DNA of 64,000 nucleotides from Isoetes taiwanensis (lineage: Eukaryota; Streptophyta; Lycopodiopsida; Isoetales; Isoetaceae), in the NCBI GenBank assembly GCA_021234155.1, contig JAJEKV010000026.1, positions 17,326,468-17,390,467 of the forward strand. Direction: 5' to 3'. A model generated the notes under the pieces. That model did no database searches and was not told the DNA's origin. It saw nothing but the letters and a program-made list of their open reading frames with translations. Shown piece by piece: positions 34,051 to 45,751 of the stretch (position 1 is its first letter; each line of letters opens with the position of its first letter). Position numbers and translations under genes: made by a program.

Positions 34051-34975
34051 CTCCTCTGTGCTCCCTTTCCATAAATACACCCAAATACATCTGGTAATCT
34101 CATCTAGGTATTTCTGCTTAATTATCCAGCCACTAGTGAGGTACCATAGAGCTCCAAGTATGATGCTATTTATGACAGTTGCTCTTGCTGGCAGGGAAAG
34201 TCCTTTAGATGCCCACTTTTCCAGGTGGTTCTTTATCAAGGAAACCATATACACTTCCTGATCAGAATTATTCACATCTGGGCCAATCTGAAAACCAAGA
34301 TACCTTGTTGTTTCATGTTTTTCCAGCCAATGAAATCCTCTGTCTTCTCCCCATGTGGGTTTGTTTGTTGGAAACCCAGATGCCATAAGGTTTGTCCCAA
34401 TTAATTGAGGCTCCCGAGGCAAGGCAGAACGTCTCCAAACAATTATTCATTTTGTCAAGGTTGCTCACTTCCCCTTTCACAAACAAAGTTGTGTCATCTG
34501 CAAACTCACATTCCCTGAGGTCCAAATCATGATTTGTAGGTTCCTTCAGAATTGCATCTTCCTTAGGGAGTTCTAACCCTTCTGGTCCTTCACTACTTGT
34601 CAAGAAGTGTCCCAGGGCTTCAGTCATTAAAATGAATAATGCCGGAGCAAGCGGGCATCCTTGCCTTACTGATCTGGCCAAAGGGATGGGATCCCCCATA
34701 TTCCCATTCACCACTACTCGACTGGTTGAGTTCCTGTAAAGTATTGAAGCCATAGATACAAATTTACTGTCAATACCAAGCTGAATCATTACCTTTTCCA
34801 TGAAATCCAGTCAGTCCTATCATAAGCCTTTTCAAAATCCAAGAGGCCTCAATGTGGTGATATTCTCAAAAATTAGTCTTCCCTTAACAAAGCCCGTTTG
34901 TGAACTTCTGATGACTGAAGGCAATATATTCCGAACCCTCATTGAGAGGGGTTTTGCTAAAATTTTGTACACCGT
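34051..34975 (-). mobile_element. LINE (L1-like), reverse-transcriptase part
   Basis: The minus strand gives the palm motifs of a non-LTR reverse transcriptase in order: QTGFVKGR near 34,895, LDFEKAYDRTDW near 34,830, SVRQGCPLAPALF near 34,660 and the active-site FADDTTLF near 34,490. ETTRYLGFQIG near 34,300 and a thumb segment ending WKGSTEE at the transposon boundary follow. The frame changes at least once between LDFEKAYDR and the next block. Coding similarity starts abruptly near 34,975, so the copy is 5' truncated, as most LINE copies are. The endonuclease domain is absent. Confidence 0.9.
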
Positions 34976-35720
34976 ACACATCATACACTACAACCCCAAC
35001 ATTTGGTCCACAGATGAAAACAACAGTAAAAACACAATAAGGGTTGTTTTTTTGAAGATTTGAAAAAAACCTGATGTGTGGTTTTTCAAGGATATGTTGT
35101 AGTTTTTTTCAAGGAGCCATAGTTTTTTTTTTTTTAAGAATGTGTGGTTTCTTAAGGGGGCGTAGTATCTTTTTTAGGATGTGTTGTTTTCTCAGGCTGT
35201 ATGGTTAATTGAAGGGATGTTTTTTTACAGGTGGTTTTTTTTTTTAAGGTAGTGTTTTTTTGAGGTGTGGTTTTTTATGGTTTTCTATGAATCCATGTAT
35301 GACCAAGTTGTCCACATGCCATTACTGCCATAAAATGGTAGCATACAAGACTTATATGCATGCTTAACACACTTCACTAGCATTTGACTTCATACATGTG
35401 TGTGTGAGAGCTTGTAAAGCGTGAAACTTGAAGACATCCATCACTGGTTTGGCATCATATAGGCATTTCTTGAAGAATATTTGATCACCTAAGCATCTTT
35501 GAACACTTGAAGTCAAATGTTGAAGACACCAAAGTTGAAGTTTGGAAGACCACTCGAATTTCAATGGTACTTCGCATGAGCCATGATGTTACTTCTTAAG
35601 GCATGATTTGCTATTTCCCAAGGCTTTACTACCATTCCACCCAAAAAAATCATCTCTTTATATATCATTTTCTCTCCTTTACACCGTTGCCATTTGTCGA
35701 GACCAAAGTTAGCCAAAGTC
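34976..35720. other. T-rich spacer, no gene seen
   Basis: Long T-runs with GTGTGGTTTTT phrases (35,090-35,280) mark low-complexity sequence. The remainder up to the minisatellite has no recognisable coding region or repeat end. Confidence 0.6.
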
Positions 35721-37678
35721 AACATGCCAAGGTGGCTCAAACATGCCACCTAGGCTCAAACATGCCAAGATGGCTCAAACATGCCACGCGCGCTCCAAGA
35801 TGCCACCTTGCCTCCAACATGCCAAGGTGGCTCAAACATGCCACGCAGGCTCCAACATGCCAAGGTGGCTCAACCATGCCACGTGGGCTCCAACATGCCA
35901 CCTAGGCTCCAACATGCCACAGTGGCTTAAACATGTCACGTGGGCTCCAACATGCCACCTAGGCTCCAACATGCCAAGGTGGCTCAAGCATGCCATCTCG
36001 GCTCCAACATGCCACGGCTCAAACATGCCACCTCGGCTCCAACATGCCAAGATGGTTCAAACATGCCACCTGCGCTTCGAAGATGTCACCTAGGCTCCAA
36101 CATGCCACCTAGGATCAAACATGCCAAGGTGGTTCAAACCTGCCAAGTTGGCTCATGCCACGCATGCACCAACATGCCACCTAAGCTCAAACATACCAAG
36201 GTGGCTCAAACATGCCATGCCATGTTCAAACATGTCACGCGTCACGTGGGCTCCAACATGCCACCCATGCTCCAACATGCCAAGGTGGCTCAGACACGTG
36301 GCTCCAACATGCCACCTAGGCTCCATCATGTCAAGATGGCTCAAACATGCCATCTAGGCTCCAACATGCCACCTAGGATCAAACATGCCATCTCGGCTCC
36401 AACATGCCACCTAGGCTCAAATATGCCACACGTGCTTCAAGATGCCACATAGGCTCCAACATGCCACCTAGGATCAAACATGCCAAGGTGGCCCAAACAT
36501 GCCAAGGTGGCTCAAACATGCCACCGGGCCAACGTGCCACCTAGGCTCCAACACGCCAACATGCCACCTAGGCTCCAACATGGCTCAAACATGCCACCTA
36601 GGCTCCAACATGCCAAGGTGGCTCAAACATGCCACACGGGCTCCATCGTGCCAGGGTGGATCAAACATGCCACCTAGGCTCCAACATGCCACCTAAGATC
36701 AAACATGCCAAGGTGGCTCAAACATGCCACGCAGGGTCCAACATGCCACCTAGGCTCAAACATGCCAAGGTAGCTCAAACATGCCACGCAGGCTCCAACA
36801 TGGCAAGGTGGCTCAAACATGCCACGTGGGCTCCAACATGCCACCTAGGCTCCATCATGCCAAGATGGCTCTAAATGCCAAGGTGGCTGAAATATGCCAT
36901 GCGGGCTCCAACATGCCACCTAGGCTCCAACAATCCAAGGTGGCTCAAACATCCTCGGCTCCAACATGCCTCCTAGGCTCAAACATGCCAAAATGGCTCA
37001 AATATGCCACACGCGCTCCAAGATGCCACCTAGGCTCCAACATGCCACCTAGGATCAAACATGCCAAGGTGGTTCAAACATGCTAAGTTGGCTCAAGCAT
37101 GCCACGTAGACACCAACATGCCACCTAGGCTCAAACATGCTATGCCACGCTCAAACATGCCATGTGGGCTCCAACATGCCATCTAGGCTCTAGCATGCCA
37201 AGGTGGCTCAAACATGTCACCTAGGCTCAAACATGCCACCTAGGCTCCAACATGCCAAGGTGGCTCAAACATGCCACACGGGCTCCAACATGGCACCTAG
37301 TTTCCAATATGCCAAGGTGGCTTATACAAGCCACCTCGGCTCCAACATGCCACCTAGGCTCAAGCATGCCAAGGTGGCTCAAACATGCCATGCACGCCCT
37401 AAGATGCTACCTAGGCTCCAACATGCCACCTAGGATCGAACATGCCAAGGTGGCCCAAACATGCCAAGGTGGATAAAACATGCCACACATGCTGCAACTC
37501 TCCAACATGCCAAGGTGGCTCAAACCGCGTGGGCTCCGGCATGCCAAGGTGGCTCAAACATGCCATCTAGGCTCCAACATGCCACCTAGGATCAAACATG
37601 CCAAGGTGGCTCAAACATGTCATGCGTGCTCCAAGATGCCACCTAGGATCAAACATCTAAGCTGGCCCAAACATGCCG
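35721..37678 (+). repeat. 19-bp minisatellite array, about 100 units
   Basis: Units alternate mainly between AACATGCCAAGGTGGCTCA and AACATGCCACCTAGGCTCC, all with the frame AACATGCCA-N4-GGCTC. The core (GCCAAGGTGGC or GCCACCTAGGC) is itself nearly palindromic. Because 19 is not a multiple of 3, all frames stay open over long stretches and repeat with a 57-bp cycle. These frames are by-products, not genes. Occasional short or missing units are present. Confidence 0.97.
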
Positions 37679-37696
37679 AGATTTGGTCGTTATGGA

Positions 37697-37975
37697 GGTC
37701 GAGTTTTGGCCATTTGCACTTGGGACATAGTCGAGAAGCTGCAGTTGAAAATGAGAAGCAATAGGAACTAATGAATGGGGTTCGGGATCTATCGGTCGTC
37801 CCAAAATAATCCCAAACAATGTCTTGCTCTTTGCAAAAGTGCCTTTTGATTTCTTATTGCCACGGTGAAGGAGGAGAATAGATCCAAACCCCATTCCGTG
37901 GAGTTCTTATTGCTTCGCATTTTCATCCGCATCTTCTTGACCATGTCCCAAGTGCAAGCGACCAAAACTTGACCT
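37697..37975 (+). other. Long foldback: ~97-nt arms, 85-nt loop
   Basis: The arm at 37,697-37,792 (GGTCGAGTTTTGGCCATTTG and on through CACTTGGGACATAGTC) is the inverted, ~80-85% identical counterpart of 37,878-37,975 (reverse complement GGTCAAGTTTTGGTCGCTTG, CACTTGGGACATGGTC). Transcription across it would give a long imperfect hairpin like those of young plant microRNA genes. No host coding source was recognised for the arms. Confidence 0.8.
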
Positions 37976-38740
37976 TTATAACGTAAACCCTTCAATAACC
38001 TAGCAATACCGGGGTTTATGTTTCGGAGGCCATATCCTAGTCAGATTCGACCAGGATCTCGCACAGTATCATCACATAGAGGGACGACATTGACGTCAGA
38101 AGGCGGAGCCTTTAAACCTTCCGGAAGCAGTTTGTCCCAAATGTTCTCTCCCTATAGCCCTGGCATTGGACGGGCGCAATTCTCGCACTTCGAAATTGTG
38201 AATTGGCTCTGCAAACAGACTCAGAACATTGACATTACCTTATAGACCAAGATTCGTAAGGAAAGCTACCCCTTCTCCAAGAAGCACCAAAGAGGTTCAT
38301 GTCTAACATATTCGTAGTCAATTAACTTAGGAGGTGGCTGTGGAATACTGCTATATAACTATATGTGTTTCTTTCATTGCCAAAATTGACAGTGTAACAT
38401 GGTTCCTAGGGTAATTTCACCATTCCGGATGATATGGAAAAGTTGAATCATCATTCTGAAGCCTCTGTACTGTCCGAACGACGAAACAATTAAGTTTCTA
38501 CACGATCGCCCGCATGATGCTTACCGTTTGATAAGTTTACCTGAACCGATCTTGAATTTGTTTAAACATGCTCGAAGCAGGCTCCTTAAATGGAGAATTC
38601 AATGATTGGATAGGGAATCCGAGCTCCGGGAGGGGGGGCATTAGCATACAGCCTCCCGGAGGAACGCTGCCAGGGAAGGATACATCGGGAATGTTTTTGT
38701 GGTCCATCTCCTGGGGCTTGGCTTCTCTCCTTTCGCGAGG

Positions 38741-39092
38741 TAGCATATTTGAGCCTATGTGGCATGTTTGAGGCTAGGTGGTATGTTCGAGTCCATGTGG
38801 CATGTTTGGGCCACCTTGGCATGTTGGAGCCCAGGGTGGCATTTCGTGAGAGCCTAGGGTAGCATGTTGGAGCCAACATGGCATCTCTGAGCCTATGTGG
38901 CATGTTTTGAGCCTAGGTGGCATGTTGGAGCCCGCGATGGCATGTTTGAGCCACTTTGGCATGTTGGAGCCTAGGTGGCATGTTTTGGCATTTTGGAGCC
39001 TAGTTGGCATGTTTGAACCACCTTAGAGCCTAGGTGGCATGTTGGAGCCCCATGTGGCATGTTTTAGCCACCTTGACATGTTGGTGCCCACA
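38741..39092 (-). repeat. Same 19-bp minisatellite, inverted array
   Basis: About 18 units of the reverse complement form (GAGCCTAGGTGGCATGTTG, GAGCCACCTTGGCATGTTT) lie 1.06 kb beyond the main array in opposite orientation. The two arrays flank the foldback and unrelated spacer. Confidence 0.95.
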
Positions 39093-42000
39093 TGGCATCT
39101 GGTATTCTAGGGCTATGAAATATTTGTTGCAGGGGATCGTTCCTGCCTAATTTGGCATTGCAAAATCATGTAATCCATAATCTGTCAAATAAGTCTAATA
39201 CAGGGTCCATGAAGCCCATAAAGCAAGGCATTATACCTTTAAATCTTGCCATGGATCTGCTAGTGTAAAGTATTTGGATAAGATAGCTTTATTCTTGCAA
39301 CTATGGAAGAAGTGACATCCATGAACTGGTATCTAGACAAGTTATCCAAAATATGCTTCTTACTCCAACTTGCTTAGGCAATTAGAGGAATCAAAGGTTT
39401 GCTACTAATATTGCAAAAGGTAGGCTAGGTAACTAAATCAAATAATGCAACCCTTGAGGAAGCCTAATCTTAGGCTCTGTACATGGCATAATTACTTGTA
39501 CCGCTCCACATGTGCCAATTAGCTAGAGCTTGCCACCACAGGAAATTCCCGCTTTTTTGCTTTTTGCTTTTTTACTAGATGCGCCATGGCCACACTTTGA
39601 ACAGATGAGTTATCTCGAGCTCCTGCTATGACGGTCCCTTCAGTCGGTTTCATCTCTTGCATTCACATGCACTTACCAACCTTTGCATGCTTGTCTGCCT
39701 GCATGCATGCCATCTGCAAATTGCTATAAGAGTCGTATGCATCTATTCTTGCAAAGGTTTGGTAGTATAAATGGCATTTTTGGCTATGCATATGTTTGCG
39801 AAGATTTGGCAATATAAATGGCATTTCTGGCCATGCATCTTGTTTGCGAAGATTTGGCAATATAAATGGCATTTTTGGCCTCATTGCATATCTAAATCAT
39901 TGGAGCTATAGCGCCACAAAGTTTTCTAGTTAGTGATCTACATTTTTACCTCAAGGTTAGCCTTGCATCTCTTGCTCTTATGCACAAGTTTCATTAATAT
40001 GAAAAATAAATTAAATGTTAGAGAATTTTGAGTTCACAGGCCCACTACAAGCTTAGGCACTTTTTCCACAACCCTGCTCTGGGCCACATCATCAGATAAG
40101 ACACCAGGGCTTTTCCACGGTATCTTTTTAGACATGTCTCATTTGAAGTCCGTACAAGCATAGTGTTGCATTTTCTTCTGGGGGAAACCCCCCGCCATAA
40201 AATGAGACAGCCAAACTTGGCTAATCCCAGGCCTTCTTGGCAGCAATCTTAGGGTGGCCTAAAAATAAGTTGCTGGAATTGTGTCTCTGGCACCTGATGA
40301 TAAAGACCAAGATCAGATTCGCAGATTTGCAGTCCTTTAGTTTGATCTGCTCAAAGTTTTTGGTTTTTGTAACACAATGGATGTTTGTAAAACACACCAA
40401 TTGGAGCCGGAATCGAGGGCTGGCCCTCCATCTCAGACTTAAGCACCCTGAATCAAGCATTTGCATGCCGTTTTTTGCTGTCTGCAGGCCGTGGAGATGA
40501 AGTCTGGCCCATGGGTTTTACCTAGATGGCCTTAGGTCAAAGTGTACGACCCAGGCTCAAAGAGTACATTTTGTTTTCTGAAGCACATCTTCGAGCTTGA
40601 GCCCTGCTCTGCTCTGTGTTTCAGCTTGAGTCATGTTCTGCTCTGTGTTGCGTGCCTGATGTTAGCCTGCTCTGCTCTGATGTTTCACATGCCTGATGCA
40701 ACAATGGAAAACAATAGTAGAAATATTGAGAATTACATTATCGGTGAAAAGATGCAATGGAAAGAATGGAAAGTAGGATCGACCAGAGAAGAGGAATGGC
40801 AAGCTTTTTATACAAATTCTTGTCTATTCTCTTGGATTCTTAAGAAAATGTCAGCAAAAGATTATTATGTATTGCAAGAAAAGCAAAAGGAGTTTACTTT
40901 TGGAGTGCTTCTTCAATTTGCAAAAAGGGTCAGTGTACGAAGGAGATGCAAATCCAGCAAATTTTCAGCTTTCCCTGTTCAAATTGCTTGCTTCAATCTG
41001 CATGTGGAAAACCAAAAGGCATGTCTTATTTTAATAGTAAATGTCTTATTCTGAAGTAATGGAAAACTTATTTGTTTAAGACGTGTCCTATCTATGAGTC
41101 CTTTTCCATATCGACCTGTCGAACTGGCGAGGCGACTCCAGCGCTCACTTCGGGCTCCTTTCCGGCGGCCATAGGTAAGCTCCTTGCACTAACAGACGTC
41201 TCCGGCGGCCATAGCGTACAGGTTTTAAGCATGTATTTTTCTGCAGGTTTTGAGGAGAGGATTAACTGGATGATTCTGCCCTTGTATTTCATGTCGACCT
41301 TGCGCGCTAGAATCTTGCTGTATTGGAAGGAGTTTTAATATGAAAGGCCTGTGCACAACAAGTCTACCATCAGCCAGGATCATGTCTTGCGGATGCCCAA
41401 CAGTGGCGGATGGCTACAGAGGTCTGTTATGGCAGATAAGAGGTATAAAGTCTGATTACATGTACTCCATTTTCTCAGCTATTTATACTTACTCAAATAC
41501 TTACTCAGAGATCCTTTCTTGATAGTACATGATGTGCTTGCTGGGCAGCCAGATTAATCAGTTTGCATCTTTCTAAGCTATGAAATCCTAGTCTAAAAGC
41601 AAAAGCCCCAATACCTCTCTGCTAAACTCCATCTATTTCTATTTTCAAAGCCCCCTTTTTTTTGCCGACTTGTTTTTCCTCTGATACGGTTGCAGGGCCT
41701 AGAACAATCTCTGTTTTGGGGTCAACAATAAATAGAATCGGAAAGGTTTGCATGGTCAAATGTTCGTCGCATTCCTGTATCTATTTTGCTGCATGTATTT
41801 TATTTTTTATAAAGGAATTCATTATCAAAGTTATACAAATGGAGAATCTGATTACTCCATATCGAATTTCAGGATCTTGGAGTTGGACATGGAAAGAGAA
41901 ATGAATGTGAAAGTAATGTCCTTCTAGCTTTGATTGAAAATATGCAGTCACAATTGATGTCTTGCACAGGGTATTGTTGTAAAGTTGTGTTTTTCATCTT

Positions 42001-42200
42001 TTTCGACTGCTTGCTTTAAGAAGCAAAAGTCAGGTAGAATCTTGATCTGAAGTATAAAAGCCCTTTGTATGTGTGCCTTTGTTTATTTCACAGGTTGTGG
42101 CATCTATTTCTCAACTCCATTACGATACCAACTCAGCATTATACAAGATAGATTGGCCTAACTCAAACAAAGACGAAATACAAGTTGGCGTAGCTCAACA
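39093..42200. other. Decayed or non-coding region
   Basis: There is no supported complete gene here. A plus-strand frame at 40,542-41,054 has some protein-like text (EKMQWKEWKVGSTREEEWQ) but matches nothing I know. The phrase TCCGGCGGCCATAG occurs twice (41,160 and 41,201). Around 42,080-42,210 an AG-preceded plus-strand block (SISQLHYDTNSALYKIDWP) looks like an old exon. Confidence 0.4.
39751..39885 (+). repeat. 47-48-bp tandem repeat, three copies
   Basis: The unit starting GC(A/G)AAG(G/A)TTTGG, with TATAAATGGCATTTTTGGC inside it, starts at 39,751, 39,798 and 39,846. Confidence 0.95.
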
Positions 42201-42219
42201 AAGATGGATTATAGATGAT

Positions 42220-42291
42220 AAATAATTGGGCTTTTGAAGAGAAGATCATCCATGGCAAACCTTTTGGAATAGATGATATAGTACATTTGGT
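42220..42291 (+). pseudogene. Mevalonate kinase-like exon remnant
   Basis: The plus strand reads NNWAFEEKIIHGKPFGIDD followed by a GTAAGC donor. Plant mevalonate kinases have NKWAFEGEKIIHGKPSGID at the GHMP-kinase substrate loop, a near match over 20 residues. The enzyme phosphorylates mevalonate in the cytosolic isoprenoid pathway. The ATP-binding motif (GLGSSAA) and other exons were not found nearby, a stop lies just upstream, and the conserved Ser after KP is Phe. This is a gene scrap. Confidence 0.7.
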
Positions 42292-42483
42292 AAGCTCTAA
42301 AAATCTGGTGCTATTCATTGTTTCAATCTTTGACATCATTGTATTGGATTCTTTTTTATTTTAAATGTAAATGTGACCATGTTTTCGTATATAGTCTAAT
42401 GGACTTGTTTTGTTTGGGTTCGATTCCCAAAAGACTTTTTAAAATAAACTGGAGCAATCCTATGTGGATATTTCCTGTAGTTT

Positions 42484-42640
42484 TTTGGGTTGCCCCTAGG
42501 GGGGCAATCCCTTGTTTATGTGGGTTTTTGGCATATTCATGGTATATGCTAGCATATGCCTAAAATATGCCAGAAACTGCTACAAACCTGGTGTAAGCTG
42601 TAAATGCTCGGTCACGGCTGTTGCCCGGGGGCTGCTGTGC
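42484..42640 (+). repeat. Dispersed ~200-bp repeat, copy 2 (partner at 11.8-12.0 kb)
   Basis: It starts GGGTTGCCCCTAGGGGGGCA, continues CCCTTGTTTATGTGGGTTTTT and a TATGC-rich stretch, and reaches TGCAAACCAGATAACCGG, in the same order as the minus strand of 11,790-11,998. The terminal GC hairpin is conserved in both. Confidence 0.6.
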
Positions 42641-42666
42641 AAACCAGATAACCGGAAGTATGCATC

Positions 42667-42732
42667 GGCTGGGTCTTCGGCAGCAAGTATCTTCATCTTG
42701 GCTGGGTCTTCGGCAGCAAGTATCTTCATCTT
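42667..42732 (+). repeat. Perfect 33-bp tandem duplication
   Basis: GGCTGGGTCTTCGGCAGCAAG and the following 12 bases are repeated exactly once, at 42,667 and 42,700, directly after the dispersed repeat. The perfect identity suggests a recent event. Confidence 0.97.
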
Positions 42733-43375
42733 GGTATGTACACTGAGCTCACTTTGAGATTAGAAATTTGTTGGATTTTGCACATGCTGGGTCTGTGTCA
42801 AACAGAGCTTCTTAAAGAGTCGCACAATCTTGTTCACATCTGATCAACATATGGCATATGCCCGATTAGCCTAGATTTCTTGTACATGCCAGAAAAAGGA
42901 TGTGGTCACATTAACTGTCACAGGTTGGGCCAAATAAAAGAGGCCATAACTCGGAATAATATACTGCATCCACGGCAGGCAAACAAGGTAGCAAGGTTGG
43001 CGATTGGCCAACTGGTTTGGGGAAATTCTAAGCAGATCCAGTCTTCTAAGCAGATTCTAAGCGGGAGTTCCCAAAGACTTACATGGCTTATTAGCATTAA
43101 TGCTACATGTTACCAGATCTTCGACCTGACCAGGGATAGAACAGCTGAAGAAAAGTAAACCATGCCTGTTCCTGAGCCACGTAGGGGTGATCCAGAAACA
43201 CATAATTGTGCCTGCATCCTTCTGTCTGCAGCATATATCCATAGAAAAGCTCCATCAATGGGACTAAATTGTAACAGTAGGTATTGCCAGTCCAACAACA
43301 CAATGTAGGTGGTCATTGCAGATGCTGCATCAAACATAAACTAGAGGATTACATTTAAATTGATCTCAAAACGTG

Positions 43376-43645
43376 CCTCTTTCCTCTAGTACAAAGGACT
43401 GGCTAGCTGGGCCTTTTGATTGCAATGGCACTACATCTGGCTTCAACAAATGGTATGCCAGTTACTTGGTTACTGATGGCATTAAAACATTTGTCATCAC
43501 ATATCACCCTTCTCTTATCAGCTGGGTCCTGCATGGCGGGCATACTGATGGTGAAACTTCCCTTTTCTTGGCTTGTGCCAAAGGATATGAACAGATTGTG
43601 AATTTGCTTCTCAGTTCTGGTGCCAACCGAAATCTTGTCACTGGG
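43376..43645 (+). pseudogene. Ankyrin-repeat exon
   Basis: The plus strand encodes one clear ankyrin unit: GETSLFLACAKGYEQIV followed by NLLLSSGANRNLVTG, with the usual TPLxxAxxxGxxxIVxLLLxxGA pattern. A GTAAGA donor follows at 43,646. Ankyrin repeats mediate protein binding. The neighbouring exons expected for a plant ankyrin protein were not recognised within several kb, so this is either one exon of a gene with long introns or a captured fragment. Confidence 0.6.
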
Positions 43646-45631
43646 GTAAGACAGTATTGAATGGAATTCATTTTGTTACTTTTATGTGCACTGCAAGTCT
43701 TTGACAAAACGTTGCAGATGAATGCGCTACATGTTCGTACTTGAAGATGTATGGAAACCTGTAAACAAATTTGTGTACTTCAGGTATTGTCTGATTTTTT
43801 CAAATTTTCAAGTGCAATCAGGGAAGGATCTTATTGTATCTAATTGTTGGCAGATAAATAAAATTATTCTGTAAGTTGTACATTCAATTTCAGAAATTTC
43901 ATTTTCTAAGATAGACAGATATCTTCATCCCTGCAATATGCGCATCTTCTTTTGATCATGTGAAGAGTACGAGTCACAAAGCTTTGATTGTATAACAAGA
44001 TCAAAAAGCTCAGGATTTGTGGGTTTTTGGGATGAACTCAGCTATGCCAGGCCAGAGTTTTGTAATGCCATTGATGAAAGTTTAACAAAAGCAAAAGTCA
44101 TTTTTCAGAGAAAAGAAGATGGATAAATCCAAGGTTAACATTCATAAAGAAGTTGAAGTGACAGAATTATGCAATGACTTGAAAGCTAATCTCCAAAATT
44201 GGTAGCAGACCTTTAAGAAAAAGCTTGCAAAGCTTGACAAGTTTGTCCCATGTCCATTTGCTATTTGTTTCCAGTGGCCAAGACTATCTGTCTACACTGA
44301 TGGTTATGTTGAAAGGCACATGGCATTAAGCTGTTTATATGTTCAGAAGATTTGAGATTGGCAGTACTTTCTCACCAATAAGAGTGCTCCAACTTGCTAA
44401 GAGGACCCCATTGAATAGATAATACCTTCCTTACCTTCCTGTTTATTTCTTATAGACCATGTGAGATTGCTTAGGAAAGCGTAGCTGATTCAACTTTCAA
44501 ACTTAAAAGGGTTGAACAACTCCGCCATAAGAGCGAAAAAAGCCAGAATTCAATCTAAGAAGTTATTAAATGACCTCTACAACGCATCAATAACTTCTTT
44601 CTCAATATCTTATCTGGCCATTAAACTTCTTCAATGCAAAGGGGAAACAAGACGTGTAAAAACACTATAGCATTCCAATAGCATTCCGTAGTTCTAACAT
44701 ATGCTAAAATATAAACTTAGACATTTGGGAACATACACATAGTTCTCAACAATCTAAAGTACAATGCACACAAAATTCCAATTACAAGTTTCCAACTTTA
44801 GCCCAACACTAACTCCGCCGATTTATCTCACTATTTAGGTTTTTGCTAGGCACTATTTAGGATATTTTCCAACTTTAGGTACGCTGACTTATCTCACCAT
44901 TTAGGTTTTTGCTAGGCACCGTTTAGGTTTTTTGCTAGACACCGTTGCTATCTGGTCTTTTTGCTTTAGCATGCATTTGGTCATAGCAAATCTTAATAAG
45001 TTTGCATGCATGAGAAATTACCTCATGTCAATAAAGACCACGTATCATTCCAACGTTTGCCCAGCAACGCTGGGCACCGTTACTAGTAGTTAAATATGCA
45101 TCTCTTAGCATAAATGGCCAAAGTGGACATGAAATGCACCTTGAAATTTTCAAATAGGGGCATTGAAAAGAAAAATTTGTTGTAGCTAAAATGCTCCACG
45201 TTCCACTACTATTAAATCTAGGCACAATGACAAAAATACCTATTTGGTTCCATGATTACTAAATCTAGGCACAAACCATCCAAAAAATGGAAGAGATGGT
45301 TGTTGCATCTTGCATCTCATTATCTGCAATAGTAGTAAACTATTCAGCCTAAATGTGTGCAGAATTAAAACATCAAAAATCAAAACCCAATCTCAGATGT
45401 CTTGAAACATCACAAACCAAAGACCACTTAACTGTTAAGTATCTGGATCTATTTTTCTTTCAATTGACGTGCACAGCTTCGTACATAAAACTCAACACTC
45501 ATGCGCTAAGAAAATGGCACCCCCTGTTCATAGCATCCACGCGGCTCCACATAAAACAAAAAAGACTCAATACGAAACGTTGAAACAGAAACCACAAAAA
45601 CACATTTATAGAAACCATGAAAACACATTCT

Positions 45632-45677
45632 CTGGACACTGGAGGGCAACCCCCGGTGCGCAGCACCTTGTTTTTAT
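45632..45677 (-). repeat. End of a dispersed repeat (partner at 7.28 kb)
   Basis: Its reverse complement, ATAAAAACAAGGTGCTGCGC and on to GGGTTGCCCTCCAGTG, matches 7,281-7,330. The two copies differ at a handful of positions. Confidence 0.5.
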
Positions 45678-45727
45678 AGGGTTGGTTTTCCATGTTCCCA
45701 CAAATAGTAATATTTACAAGCAATTTA

Positions 45728-45751
45728 TCGCGGCGGCCAAGGCCGCCGCGA
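45728..45751 (+). other. GC hairpin TCGCGGCGGCC-AA-GGCCGCCGCGA
   Basis: An 11-bp perfect stem with a 2-nt loop in AT-rich surroundings, 50 bp from the dispersed repeat end. It may be a structural part of that repeat. Confidence 0.8.

Noticed and set aside
35721-37678. Long repetitive proteins (MPRWLKHATRAPTC-type) in several frames
   Set aside because: They are a by-product of a 19-bp minisatellite without stops. All frames are equally open and no start or regulatory context supports expression.
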